Positions 24,325 to 32,947 of a stretch of 64,000 nt of DNA are shown piece by piece (within the stretch, counting starts at the first letter, position 1; every line of letters starts with the position of its first letter). The translations under genes and the position numbers were made by a program. The notes beneath the pieces were generated by a model, which worked only from the letters and a program-made list of their open reading frames with translations, did no database searches and was not told where the DNA came from. Source of the stretch: Nocardia sienata NBRC 100364 (GTDB taxonomy: Bacteria > Actinomycetota > Actinomycetes > Mycobacteriales > Mycobacteriaceae); the NCBI RefSeq assembly GCF_001613205.1, contig NZ_BDBX01000004.1, positions 186,001 through 250,000 of the forward strand. The letters run 5' to 3'.

Positions 24325-25220
24325 CGGCTGCGGCCTTCAAATCGGTGCTCGACGCGGCCGAGTGGCGTGCGCGTGCCGCGGCGCACCGCGATCGTCTCGA
24401 CGCCCTGGCCGGTCCGTACCTGCGGGCACGGGCCGCCGGGGCGAAGCATCCGGTGCTCGATTTCCTGTTCACCTACTACGGCCACAAACCGGCCCAGCTG
24501 CGCCGCTGGCATCCCGGATTCGGGGTGGCGCTGGCCGGTGCGGCCGAGTACCTCGGCCTGCGCGGCTATCGGCGAATCGGCGAGCCCGAGACCGGAACCG
24601 GGCCGGTGGTGACCGCCGCCCCGGACTTCCTGCGGTCCCGCGCCGATACTCTCACCTATATCGCGGACCTGCTGCGCGCGACCGCGGCCCGGCCTGCTCA
24701 GCTGTCCTGTTTCGGCCTGCACGAATGGGCGATGGTGTACCGCACCGGGGAGGTCCGCCACGATTCGGTACCACTGCGGCTCGGCGCGGCCGGTACCGAC
24801 GCGGTGGTCGATTCGATGCCGGTGCGCTGCACCCATTTCGACGCGTTCCGGTTCTTCACTCCGGCCGCTGTCCCCCGCAACAACCGGCAGCTGAGCCGCG
24901 ACGACCAGATCCACGCCGAGCAGCCGGGTTGCCTGCACGCCAACATGGATCTGTACAAGTGGGGATTCAAAGCGACTCCGCTGCTCGCCTCGGATCTGCT
25001 CCTCGACTGTTTCGCGCTGGCGCTGGACGCTCGGACTCTCGATATGCAGGCGAGCCCGTACGACCTGCGCGAACACGGATACGAGCCGGTGCGGATCGAA
25101 ACCCCGGCCGGTCGGGCCGAATATGTGCGCCGCCAAGCCGAGATCGCGAACCGGTCGGGTCTGCTGCGGAAGCGGTTGCTCGCGGACTTGGATTCCCTAC
25201 TCGAGCGGGTGTGCGAGTAG
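24321..25220 (+). CDS. Conserved actinobacterial protein, often annotated as 3-methyladenine DNA glycosylase
   Basis: 299-aa soluble protein. Marks of the family: KHPVLDFLFTYYGHKPAQLR then WHPGFGVALAGA, SCFGLHEWAMVYR and HANMDLYKWGFKATPLLAS, with many conserved His, Asp and Trp. Relatives in Streptomyces and Nocardia carry the name 3-methyladenine DNA glycosylase, but I see no HhH or AlkA/Tag motif here, so the name is doubtful. ATGA overlap with the preceding CNNM gene puts it at the end of that operon. The function is unknown. Confidence 0.7.
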   Translation: MTAAAFKSVLDAAEWRARAAAHRDRLDALAGPYLRARAAGAKHPVLDFLFTYYGHKPAQLRRWHPGFGVALAGAAEYLGLRGYRRIGEPETGTGPVVTAAPDFLRSRADTLTYIADLLRATAARPAQLSCFGLHEWAMVYRTGEVRHDSVPLRLGAAGTDAVVDSMPVRCTHFDAFRFFTPAAVPRNNRQLSRDDQIHAEQPGCLHANMDLYKWGFKATPLLASDLLLDCFALALDARTLDMQASPYDLREHGYEPVRIETPAGRAEYVRRQAEIANRSGLLRKRLLADLDSLLERVCE

Positions 25221-25365
25221 GAGGCCTGTCCGACACCGGGTCGGTCGACAGCGGTCCGCTCCGTGCGCGGCCGGATACTGCTCGTTCCGATCTACGTCCT
25301 GCTCCTCGGCCGAGCCCATCCCGCGCAGGGCGCCTCCTCGAAAACCTGCCGGATCCGTGACGCGT

Positions 25366-26010
25366 TCAGCGATCCTGCTCCGGTTTCCGGGCCAGCACCC
25401 GGAACACCACCCCACCGCGACCGGTGCGGGCGAAGTGCTCGAGGGTGAACCCGGCCTCGGTGAGGTAACCGACCGGCTCCCGGGTGAGATGGTCCGCCGC
25501 GAACCGCACGGCCAGCGGTTCGACCAGGCGCATCAGTGCCGCCACCGGTCGCGCGCGGGCCGGGCCGTGCTCGACCGCGACGAACACCCCGCCCGGGCGC
25601 AGCACTCGCCACGCCGCCGCCGCGGCCGCCCCCGGGTCGGGAATCGTGCAGAAGGTATAGGTGGAAACCACCGTATCCGCCGATCCGGCGGGCAGATCCA
25701 GCTGCTGGACGTCTCCGTGCCGCAACTCCACCGGCACCGGCGCCGAACGGGCGCGCGCGAGGTCGAGCATCCGCTCGGACAGGTCCACCCCGACGACCCG
25801 CTCGACCCCGGCACCATAGAGCGGCAGATTCAACCCGCTGCCCACCCCGATCTCCACCACCGTCCCGCGGGCCCGTTCGATCGCCCATCGGCGCGCATCA
25901 CCGAGCAGTACCCGCTCGGACCATCCGAACTGGCGGTCGTACCCGTCGGCGATACGGTCGAAGATCTGTTCCACGCGATCCAGTTCACCGCGGGTCGTTT
26001 TGCCGGACAT
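25366..26010 (-). CDS. Class I SAM-dependent methyltransferase
   Basis: 214-aa methyltransferase. Motif I is VVEIGVGSGLNLPLY, the acidic loop VVGVDLSERML, motif II LDLPAGSADTVVSTYTFCTI and motif III VLRPGGVFVAVEHG. It resembles UbiE/phosphatidylethanolamine N-methyltransferase-like enzymes, so a small or lipid acceptor is likely but not shown. I chose the ATG at 26010 (MSGKTTRGELDRVEQIF), since upstream codons are not conserved in character. It is convergent with the preceding gene and has no operon partner. Confidence 0.85.
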   Translation of the reverse strand: MSGKTTRGELDRVEQIFDRIADGYDRQFGWSERVLLGDARRWAIERARGTVVEIGVGSGLNLPLYGAGVERVVGVDLSERMLDLARARSAPVPVELRHGDVQQLDLPAGSADTVVSTYTFCTIPDPGAAAAAAWRVLRPGGVFVAVEHGPARARPVAALMRLVEPLAVRFAADHLTREPVGYLTEAGFTLEHFARTGRGGVVFRVLARKPEQDR

Positions 26011-26339
26011 ACAACTCAGGAAACCAGCCCGGCCACGCCGGCGCATCAGGGAAACCCCCGAATCGGCGCTTGCACCGGATACCGGAACGACTGCGATTGC
26101 GCCCGGCCGGCTCCACACCGGCACCACGGGTACGGGGGTACCGGCAGCCGTGCCACCGATCGTCGGTCGCGGCGATAGTTCTTTCGCCGCGGCCGGGGCC
26201 GGGTAGGCAAGGCCTTCTCACCGTGCCGCTGTGGCGGGGCCGGGGCACCTCTCGGCACAGCAACGAGCTCAGGGATCGGACGGTCTCGATCGTTCTCCCC
26301 CGTAGCATTGGCGGCGCAGGGCTCCCAGGAAGGACTGTC
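26011..26339. other. Divergent intergenic region
   Basis: 329 nt between the methyltransferase and the DUF3592 gene. No gene or clear operator is visible. Both promoters must be here. Confidence 0.4.
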
Positions 26340-26810
26340 GTGCAACGTTGTCTCGCCGCAGGCGTCGACTCCAACCGGCTCGCCATCGCACTGATGGGGG
26401 TGGTGGTGATCCTGTTCGCCGCGGTTCCGATCGGTTACCACGCGTTGTTCCTGGCGAATTCCCACCGTGTCCAGGGCACTGCGGTCGAGTTCGGCCGGGA
26501 ACTCACCGACAACACCAAGGGCAGCCGGCCGGCGGGCACCTCCACTGTCATCGAGTTCACCACCGCAGCCGGGCGAACAATCCGATTCGACGGCGGCGCG
26601 GCGGCCTCCTCGCTCTATACCGAGCTGGGTGACCGTGTTCCGGTCCGCTACGACCCTGATTACCCCGACCACGCCGTGGTAGACGAAGCCTTCCTCTTCG
26701 TCCGTCTCACCTACCTGCCCTTGCTCTTCGCCGCCCTCGGCGCGGGCGCTCTCCTGACAGTCGCATGGGTCATGCTGAAATCCCGAATCCACCGGTCGGT
26801 CGTTCGATAG
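26340..26810 (+). CDS. DUF3592 membrane protein
   Basis: 156-aa protein with membrane helices at about 14-34 and 120-142 flanking an extracytoplasmic beta domain. That domain has HRVQGTAVEFGR then VIEFTTAAGRTIRFDG and VPVRYDPDYPDHAVVDE, the pattern of DUF3592. The function is unknown. The GTG start at 26340 was chosen for AGGAAGG 7 nt upstream. It stands alone, convergent with the DoxX gene. Confidence 0.75.
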   Translation: MQRCLAAGVDSNRLAIALMGVVVILFAAVPIGYHALFLANSHRVQGTAVEFGRELTDNTKGSRPAGTSTVIEFTTAAGRTIRFDGGAAASSLYTELGDRVPVRYDPDYPDHAVVDEAFLFVRLTYLPLLFAALGAGALLTVAWVMLKSRIHRSVVR

Positions 26811-26860
26811 GCCCGGCGCGGAATCGGTCACCGCCCGGCGATGTGAGTGCTGCGGACCGG

Positions 26861-27349
26861 TCAGCGTGATGGTGTCGCGGCGGCAGCCGGGCGCAGACGG
26901 GCGTCGAGCGACCAGATCCCGGCACCGACGATGAGCAGGAAGACACTGCCGCACAGCATGGCCAGGTCGACACGGGATTCGTGGATGAAGTCCCACCACC
27001 CGGCTTCGGTGGTGAACAGCGGCGCGTCACCGGACAGGATGGGCAGTTTGGTGATCAGCAGAGCGCCGGCCATGTTCACGATCATCGGGACGGCCGCCAC
27101 CCGGGTGAACAGTCCGGCGAGAATCAGTGCACCGCAGCCGATTTCGAAGATGCTGTCCAACGAGGCGAAGAAGCCGGGGGCCGGAATGCCCGCCTTGTCG
27201 AAACGGCCGGCGCCCAGCTGGTCGGGATTGAGGAACTTCTGAATGCCCTCGCACAGAAAAATCACGCCGAGGTAGAAGCGGATCAACACCACCGCCGCGG
27301 GTGCGGAGGTCGAGGACAGCCGGGTGATCCGAGATCCGGTAATGGACAT
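26861..27349 (-). CDS. DoxX-family membrane protein
   Basis: 162-aa protein with four membrane helices. VVLIRFYLGVIFLCEGIQKF opens the DoxX domain, and the helices at about 60-80, 85-105 and 125-145 follow. DoxX proteins are small quinone-linked or redox-associated membrane proteins; in mycobacteria one works with SodA and SseA in thiol oxidant defence. No such partner is adjacent here. GGAAAGGAAGAG precedes the ATG. The family call is good; the role is not known. Confidence 0.85.
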   Translation of the reverse strand: MSITGSRITRLSSTSAPAAVVLIRFYLGVIFLCEGIQKFLNPDQLGAGRFDKAGIPAPGFFASLDSIFEIGCGALILAGLFTRVAAVPMIVNMAGALLITKLPILSGDAPLFTTEAGWWDFIHESRVDLAMLCGSVFLLIVGAGIWSLDARLRPAAAATPSR

Positions 27350-27811
27350 GAGCGGGTGCTCTTCCTTTCCGTTCAACAGTCGTCGGCGCCCGAACCCGCC
27401 GGCTCGCTGTGAGTGCGGATTCCTGCTCAGCTCGGATGGCCGCGGGCGAACAAAGGGTCCCGCCACCTCGCTCGTCGCGAACCCGTGGCAACCCGGTCCG
27501 GGCCGATCCACTGCTGAGGCCAGAGAGTAGGCCACTCGCGACCCCCGAGCCCGCACTCGGCAGCTGTTCGGCGAGCCCCCTACGGGGCTACCCGACATCT
27601 GGCACGCGACCCCGGCGGGTGGTGGCCGACAGTCGGCGGGGCATTTGTATCAGTACTCGGATCGGTATCGAAGGAGCGGTCCCGGACGGTGCGACCATGC
27701 GAGACCGAACCCGGCGACGAGCGCCCTGCCGCAGGCAGCCAAGGGCCCCCCGACGTCGGCACCGGGCTGCAGCATTGCGGTAACCGTGGATTCCGGGCCC
27801 GACCACAAAAG
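27350..27811. other. Gene-free stretch
   Basis: 462 nt upstream of the MerR-operator promoter. Open frames here have no coding character that I can support. The DoxX promoter should lie at its left end. Confidence 0.4.
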
Positions 27812-27843
27812 TTGCATCCTGTACCGGGGTACAGGCTTACCGT
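27812..27843 (+). promoter_or_regulatory. MerR-type promoter with a perfect palindromic operator
   Basis: A -35 TTGCAT (27812-27817) and a -10 TTACCG (27837-27842) are 19 bp apart, the over-long spacing typical of MerR-activated promoters. The spacer holds CCTGTACC (27818-27825) and GGTACAGG (27828-27835), a perfect inverted repeat around GG. The first coding start is at 27850, only 7-8 nt downstream, so the transcript would be leaderless or nearly so. Confidence 0.8.
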
Positions 27844-27849
27844 CGAGGT

Positions 27850-28194
27850 ATGACGTTCTCACCAGATCCCGGCGATTGGGTTCCGGATGCCTGCACCCTG
27901 CCCACCGTCGAACAACCGATCCGCACTGCCGAGTTCGACCGGTTCTTCACCGAGGCGGTCCGCAGCGTCCGCCGACCGGGCCCGGCGCGATTGGAACTCG
28001 TGCTCACCGGCGGCACCGAACCGGCGGCCCAGGAGTTGGCGGCGCGAGAGTCGAGCTGCTGCTCGTTCTTCGCCTTCGACTTCATCACCACCGCCGAAGG
28101 CGCGGTGATGGGCGTGGGCTTCCCCGCCGCCTACATCGAGGCCCTCGACGCCTTTGCCGCCCGGGCGCAGGCCGCGGTCGGCGGTGCGCGGTGA
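27850..28194 (+). CDS. Small Cys-Cys motif protein in a MerR operon
   Basis: 114-aa protein that I cannot name. The central ELAARESSCCSFFAFDF holds a vicinal Cys pair flanked by aromatics, a pattern I associate with small proteins near heavy-metal MerR regulators. An N-terminal PDACTLPTVEQPIR has a third Cys. It has no signal peptide or membrane segment. It is the first gene behind a perfect MerR operator, and its stop overlaps the merR start by 4 nt (GTGA). A soft-metal binding or thiol-sensing role is inferred from context. Confidence 0.7.
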   Translation: MTFSPDPGDWVPDACTLPTVEQPIRTAEFDRFFTEAVRSVRRPGPARLELVLTGGTEPAAQELAARESSCCSFFAFDFITTAEGAVMGVGFPAAYIEALDAFAARAQAAVGGAR

Positions 28195-28631
28195 GCGCAC
28201 TGCGCACCAGCGAGCTCGCGGCCGCGGCCGGGGTGAACCCCCAGACCCTGCGCTACTACGAACGCCGCGGCCTGCTGACCGGACCGGACCGCACACTCGG
28301 CGGACACCGCCGATACCCCGAACAGGCGGTCACGGTACTCCGGGTGATCAAGGCCGCCCAGCGTCTCGGCTTCACCCTCGACGAAGTGGCCGATCTCCTC
28401 GCGGCCGCCCAGCTCGGCGGCCACCGCGCCGACGCCGGTCTGCGGGCCCGCGCCACGGCGAAACTGACCGAGATCGATGCCGAGATCGCGGAATCGACCA
28501 GGGTGCGCGACGCCCTGCGCGCCGCACTGGCCGCCGGATGCGACAACCTGATGGCCTGTAGCGAATCATCCTCCTGCCCGGTGCCGTTCGGCCCCCGGCG
28601 CACCGGCGAGGCAGGCAACCGCGGTTGCTGA
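28191..28631 (+). CDS. MerR-family regulator with a C-terminal cysteine loop
   Basis: 146-aa regulator. The HTH reads SELAAAAGVNPQTLRYYERRG, followed by the wing LGGHRRYPEQAV and RLGFTLDEVADLL, then the dimerisation coiled coil (about 85-115). The C-terminus GCDNLMACSESSSCPVPF carries three Cys (about 115-130), where metal-sensing MerRs bind their ligand; a last Cys ends the protein. It overlaps the preceding gene by GTGA and very probably controls the palindromic promoter at 27812-27843. Hg, Cu, Zn, or an oxidant could be the signal. Confidence 0.88.
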   Translation: MSALRTSELAAAAGVNPQTLRYYERRGLLTGPDRTLGGHRRYPEQAVTVLRVIKAAQRLGFTLDEVADLLAAAQLGGHRADAGLRARATAKLTEIDAEIAESTRVRDALRAALAAGCDNLMACSESSSCPVPFGPRRTGEAGNRGC

Positions 28632-28690
28632 ACCAACGACCGGGGCGCCGTCGGCGGCACCGACGGAGCCGGCACATTCCAGCGCCCGGC

Positions 28691-28954
28691 ATGCTGTCCG
28701 GCGGCGCGATCACCGACAACCGGCACGGCCTCGTGCACGTCGCCGGCCAACTCCCGGACGGCGTCGAGCCGTTCGAGACGAAAGTCCGAATCAAGTTCTA
28801 CGACGAGGCCGACGGGCGGACGCGGCTCGAGATCCGCCGGTGGCTCCCCAAGCATCCGACGGGCAATGCCGAGCAGGGTTGGCTCGAAGCATTGGCCAAG
28901 CTGGAAGTCACGCCGATCGGTAGCCAGACCCGGCCGTCGAGCGTCGAGGTGTAG
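28691..28954 (+). pseudogene. Truncated SRPBCC/AHSA1-domain gene
   Basis: The open frame encodes ETKVRIKFYDEADGRTRLEI then RRWLPKHPTGNAEQGWLEAL, the C-terminal half of an Aha1-type START domain (ligand-binding helix ending in EQGWxEAxxKL). The N-terminal half that forms the rest of the cavity is absent; the upstream sequence is Arg/Pro-rich and unrelated. It lies 4 nt before the RibD/DHFR gene, so it probably was the first gene of that operon. It could be a short expressed peptide, but decay is the simpler reading. Confidence 0.55.
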
Positions 28955-28958
28955 TGAC

Positions 28959-29519
28959 ATGGCCAAGCTGATCTACGTGACTAACGTATCTCTCGATGGG
29001 TACATCGAGGACAAACAGGGCTCCTTCAACCTGTATCCGCACAACGACGACGTGTTCGCGGCCTACACCGACCTCATACGTTCTGTGGGCACGTTCCTCT
29101 ACGGGCGGCGCCTGTACGAAACGATGGCCCCGTGGGAAACCAACGCCGCCCTCGCCGCGCAGTCCAACCTGACAGCCGACTTCGCGACCGCCTGGCAGGC
29201 GGCGAACAAGGTCGTCTACTCCACAACCCTGGCTGCGGTGTCAACCGTCAATACCCGGCTCGAAAAACGCTTCGATGCAGCTTCGATACGCGACATGAAG
29301 GCCTCGGCACCCAGCGATCTCACCGTGGGTGGCGCACACCTGGCGGCGCAGGCGTTCACGGCCGGGCTGGTTGATGAGTGCCGGCTGTTCGTCTGGCCCT
29401 GGATCATCGGTGGAGGCAAGCCAGCGCTGCCGAGTGACACTCGCGCCGCACTGGAACTCCTCGATGAGCGCCGATTCGAAAACGGCGTTGTGTATCTCCG
29501 CTATCGCATCGCGACCTGA
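28959..29519 (+). CDS. RibD C-terminal/dihydrofolate reductase-like protein
   Basis: 186-aa protein of the RibD_C family. MAKLIYVTNVSLDGYIEDKQ opens the nucleotide-binding fold, and YGRRLYETM, KVVYSTTL and LTVGGAHLAAQAF complete the usual motifs. Relatives bind NADPH; a true DHFR or deazaflavin reductase activity is not established. The ATG at 28959 begins the conserved N-terminus. It directly follows the truncated SRPBCC gene and commonly pairs with such domains. Confidence 0.85.
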   Translation: MAKLIYVTNVSLDGYIEDKQGSFNLYPHNDDVFAAYTDLIRSVGTFLYGRRLYETMAPWETNAALAAQSNLTADFATAWQAANKVVYSTTLAAVSTVNTRLEKRFDAASIRDMKASAPSDLTVGGAHLAAQAFTAGLVDECRLFVWPWIIGGGKPALPSDTRAALELLDERRFENGVVYLRYRIAT

Positions 29520-29775
29520 GTCTCCGCCCCCGATTGCCGATATATCGCGCGGTTCGAAACGGCCACAGCTTGATGCCGAGCGGGCGCCGTGACCCCATCG
29601 GGATATCAGAACAGTGTGTCGCGCATTCGTAGGGGCGGCGTTCGGGCAAAGCTGTCGAACACGCGGTATGCGGCTATTTGCGGATATGTCGAAGAGGGGC
29701 CAGTACCTCTCCTCACCACGATCTCGGCCTGCACCCATGCCGAACTTGTCGGCGGCTGGTCGTAGCGTTCATGCA

Positions 29776-30946
29776 GTGAACTGGAGACCGTGGTTGGAGC
29801 TGTGGAGCGAGGAATGGATCGCCAGCAGAGATCCTGATGAGTTGGATCCCGAGGTGGTGCGGCAGCGCTGGCTCGGGTACGCCCCGGCCACCGAGGCCGA
29901 CATCGCCGCGGTCGAGCAGCGCCTCGGCCTGCGGTTGCCACCCTCCTATCGCAGCTTCCTGCTGACCACCGATGGATGGCGCCATGCCGGGGAATTCGTG
30001 CGGAAGATGCGGGACACCACCAATCTGGGATGGCTGCGTGACCTCGAACCAACCTGGGAGTCCTGGGCCGACCTGATCACCGAGCCACCAGTCGACGCGC
30101 CGGGTAACCCGTTCAGCCGCGGACTACTGATCTCGCTGCACGCCGACGTCGGAGTCCTGTTCCTCGACCCGGCCGACCGCGACGAGAACGGCGAATGGGC
30201 CGCCTACAGCGTGTTTTCCTGGGGGGGAGTTCCCGCAGCGGTATCCCTCGTTCACTGCCCTCATGGAATCGGCGTACCAAAGCTTCCATCACATACGTCA
30301 GCCGGCGGGCAAAACCCGTGACAACTGGGATCTTGTGGCCGAACAGGCACGAGGCGAAGCCCTTTCCGGGGACATCGACACAGCCACGGCGGCCCTGGAG
30401 AAAGCCCAGCATTTCGGCCAGTCACGCGCCACGGTCCTACAAACCCAGCTCCAGATGTTCCTCAGCACCTCTTCCCCCTACGACGCCTCCCGGATCCTTT
30501 CGCGTCTGCTACCTCCAGCGCCCGTTCCGGAGGGATTTTTCACCGGTCCACTGTTCACCGACGAGTTCGTGCCGTGCATGTTCCTGCAACACGCACACAA
30601 AGAACCCTGGTATGCCTCCGCGCTCGACATCGCCCAGATTGTCGACGACCCCGGGGCCGAGATCAAACGTGCCATCGACGGGCACCGGGCCCGGGTAGAG
30701 CGGCCCGGTTACCAGCTCTCCTACGGCAACCACGCATTCGACGCCGCGGTACGAAAGGCGCTCGCGCAACACCACTCCGACCCGGCGGCGCTGTGGCATG
30801 CGCTCGAGGCCGCGATGGCGCATTGGCAGCCCCGTACGTCAGATCACATCGCCCCGGTCGCGTTGCTCGCAGACCCGGTGCTGGCGTACAGCCTCACCTC
30901 GGAACGCGGTCGCGCGCTGTTGAGTCAACCGCGCAGCGGCCGCTGA
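29776..30946 (+). pseudogene. SMI1/KNR4-family gene broken by a one-base insertion in a G7 run
   Basis: The first frame (29776-30321) opens MNWRPWLELWSEEW and has the SMI1/KNR4 motif ATEADIAAVEQRLGLRLPPS then YRSFLLTTDGWR. The shift is at 30221-30227. Read with six G's, SVFSWGG would continue as EFPQRYPSFTALMESAYQSF and run to 30946 in the second frame, giving one 389-aa protein. With seven, the first frame ends in unrelated residues at 30321. SMI1 proteins are often immunity or contact-system proteins. Sequencing error, true decay and phase variation are all possible. GTG 29776 is the preferred start. Confidence 0.75.
30221..30227 (+). repeat. G7 homopolymer causing the frameshift
   Basis: Seven consecutive G's within the SMI1/KNR4 gene. 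Removing one restores the frame of the downstream 227 codons. Confidence 0.85.
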
Positions 30947-31424
30947 CCCGGCGAGGCCGACCGAATCGGTTCCTTCATGGGTGGCGTGCGACCGGGCGGC
31001 TACTCGGTCCTCACCGCACACCCGCCCCGGCCCCCGGAGCATCCGCGACCATGCCGGATAGGGGTGCCGGTAGCAACGGCGCGAAAAACGCCGAGAACCT
31101 GCGCCGCTACTTCAAACCCTCCCCCAGGCCATGCGCGAACTCACGAGCCCCATCGGCCCCGGCACATCCCGCACCCACTGACCAGCCGCTACCCATATCC
31201 GCCCGGAATTCGGCCGATACTACGGTGACCCCGGATTCCGGCCGTTTGGACCCCACATGCCGGTTCACGGTCGAACCGCTCGCCATATGGTCCGAAGCGG
31301 ATAACTCGACGTGAGCCGCCGGGTCGACAAGATCCTGGTGGACAGCGGGCGACCGCGCGACGCACTCCGGCGCGAAGAAGCACATTGGTTCTGGTAGCTC
31401 AACGCCCGAGGCCCCCGAACACAA
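30947..31424. other. Gene-free stretch
   Basis: About 480 nt after the SMI1/KNR4 gene. Short open frames exist, for example GTG 31312-31398 (28 residues), but none has a ribosome site or a recognisable family. I see no gene here. Confidence 0.4.
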
Positions 31425-31459
31425 CGAGAACCGGCCAGCGGATATCTGGCCGGTTCTCG
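31425..31459. terminator. Perfect 14-bp hairpin terminator
   Basis: Arms CGAGAACCGGCCAG (31425-31438) and CTGGCCGGTTCTCG (31446-31459), loop of 7 nt. It is 57 nt past the stop of the secreted-protein gene on the minus strand. Confidence 0.8.
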
Positions 31460-31515
31460 CGTTCCAGGATCGCACGCTGCGCAGCAGTCCCATACGGACC
31501 GGGGCGGGCCGAGGA

Positions 31516-32037
31516 CTATTCCCGAGTCAGAGTCAGGGTCCGGTTCTCGGTGGTGTCCTCATGGATCTCGACCTGGCTCATGTCCTCGGCATCCGGCGGC
31601 AGGTAGGCGAACGCGGCGGTGATCTCGACCGCACGGTCATCGTAGTAATACGTCATGAGTTCATTGCCGTCGCCGTCGTGAGCATCTGCGAGATTCGGGC
31701 CCTCGCCGTAGTCGTAGCCCAATGGCACCCTGACCTTCGTCTGCCGAGATTCGCCGTCACAGGTCACCCGATCCAGCCCCTCGTCTTTCATACGGACGGG
31801 TTGGCCTTCCGGGCTTTCGAACCGTTCGGACTCGACCTTGACCCACAGGGCGTTGGCCTGGCCGGGTTCGCAAACGTAGGTGATCTCGGCGACGACCCAC
31901 CAGCTGTAGTCGCCGTGTGCGTCTGGGAACGCTCTCCCGATCCATATGCTGGTCGTTGCGCTGGCCGGCCCGGCCACATTGACCAGTGCAGCGGCGGTCA
32001 ACGCGAGTATCGAGGCGAAAAGTCTTCCACGAACCAC
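31516..32037 (-). CDS. Secreted protein of unknown function
   Basis: 173 aa with a clear Sec signal peptide: MVRGRLFASILALTAAALVN then VAGPASA, cleaved before TTS. The mature part is acidic and beta-rich with two Cys (in ITYVCEPGQ and DRVTCDGES) that could form a disulfide, and a YYYDD segment. No family recognised. The GTG start at 32037 has GAAAGG 7 nt upstream. It is monocistronic and followed by a strong terminator. Confidence 0.75.
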   Translation of the reverse strand: MVRGRLFASILALTAAALVNVAGPASATTSIWIGRAFPDAHGDYSWWVVAEITYVCEPGQANALWVKVESERFESPEGQPVRMKDEGLDRVTCDGESRQTKVRVPLGYDYGEGPNLADAHDGDGNELMTYYYDDRAVEITAAFAYLPPDAEDMSQVEIHEDTTENRTLTLTRE

Positions 32038-32359
32038 TATTGTGCCTTTCGATGTCGGTAGGTGGTCGGACAGATCCGTCGAGCGGACAGCAGCCTAGAC
32101 CACGCCACACAGCAGTTATGCACGAATCACATAATTGACACCGGAGGGGTTTACGCGAGTCCCGGGGTAAGCGAACCCCAGGTCGGCGACATGGTGGGGA
32201 TCGGCCCGGGATCCGCGGCGCGGTGCCGCGGTTGGTCGCGGTCAGTTCTTCGTTTTCGGCCGACCTGGGCTGTGACCCGCGGTGGGAAGTGGCGGTGTTC
32301 TCGCGCGGTCGGCTGGCGCCGATGACGAGATGGCCGCCGCCCTCGGCGATGATCGGCAT
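32038..32359. other. Divergent intergenic region
   Basis: 322 nt between the secreted-protein and small membrane-protein genes. No supported gene. It must contain both promoters. Confidence 0.4.
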
Positions 32360-32695
32360 ATGACAACTACTCGACCACCTCGGTGGAGGCTCGGCTGGAA
32401 ACGGGCCCTGAAAGCGATTGCCACCGTCGCGATTACCACCCTGTGGGGCTTTGCCGGCCTGATCCTCGTCACGATCAACGCGCTTTCCGCCGGCTGCGAC
32501 GTCAGGGCGACATGGACCAGCCCCAAAACGGCCGACCATGCCACCGGGGTCATCGTCATCGGACTTGTCTGGGTTGCCCCCTTCATCGTCGCCGCCGTGC
32601 TACGCCGCACTCGGCTGACGCTGGTCCTGGTCGGCCTCGCAGTCGTAGTGACGATCCTTGCCGTATCAAAGAGCGGCTGCGTGGGTTTCGCCTGA
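32360..32695 (+). CDS. Small membrane protein
   Basis: 111-aa protein with a basic N-terminus (MTTTRPPRWRLGWKRALKA) and three predicted membrane helices: about 18-42, 62-82 and 86-104. Two Cys lie near helix ends (SAGCDVRA, KSGCVGFA). No family recognised. The ATG at 32360 was chosen because the upstream codons are not membrane-like; its ribosome site is weak. Confidence 0.6.
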   Translation: MTTTRPPRWRLGWKRALKAIATVAITTLWGFAGLILVTINALSAGCDVRATWTSPKTADHATGVIVIGLVWVAPFIVAAVLRRTRLTLVLVGLAVVVTILAVSKSGCVGFA

Positions 32696-32947
32696 ACCAG
32701 TCCACCCCTTCCCGAACCTTCCACGCCGACATGATCATCCACGCGGTGATGCGTTCACCGGTTGAGCCCAAGATCGATTGATGAACATTGGCCCGTATGC
32801 GCTCCAGGAGTGGTTCGCCGACGAGGACCGTGTCAGCCGTGTGTGGCCACCCCAGGTCACGGCGCCGCATCTCCTTGGTGCGGGCGCGTTCGGCGCCCGC
32901 CTCTTCTCAGGTGTCGGCAGATGTGGAGGTGCCGCTCGGCTCCCCGG

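Noticed and set aside
31312..31398. Short frame starting GTG and ending HWFW
   Set aside because: Only 28 residues, no ribosome site, no family, and not followed by its own terminator in a convincing way.
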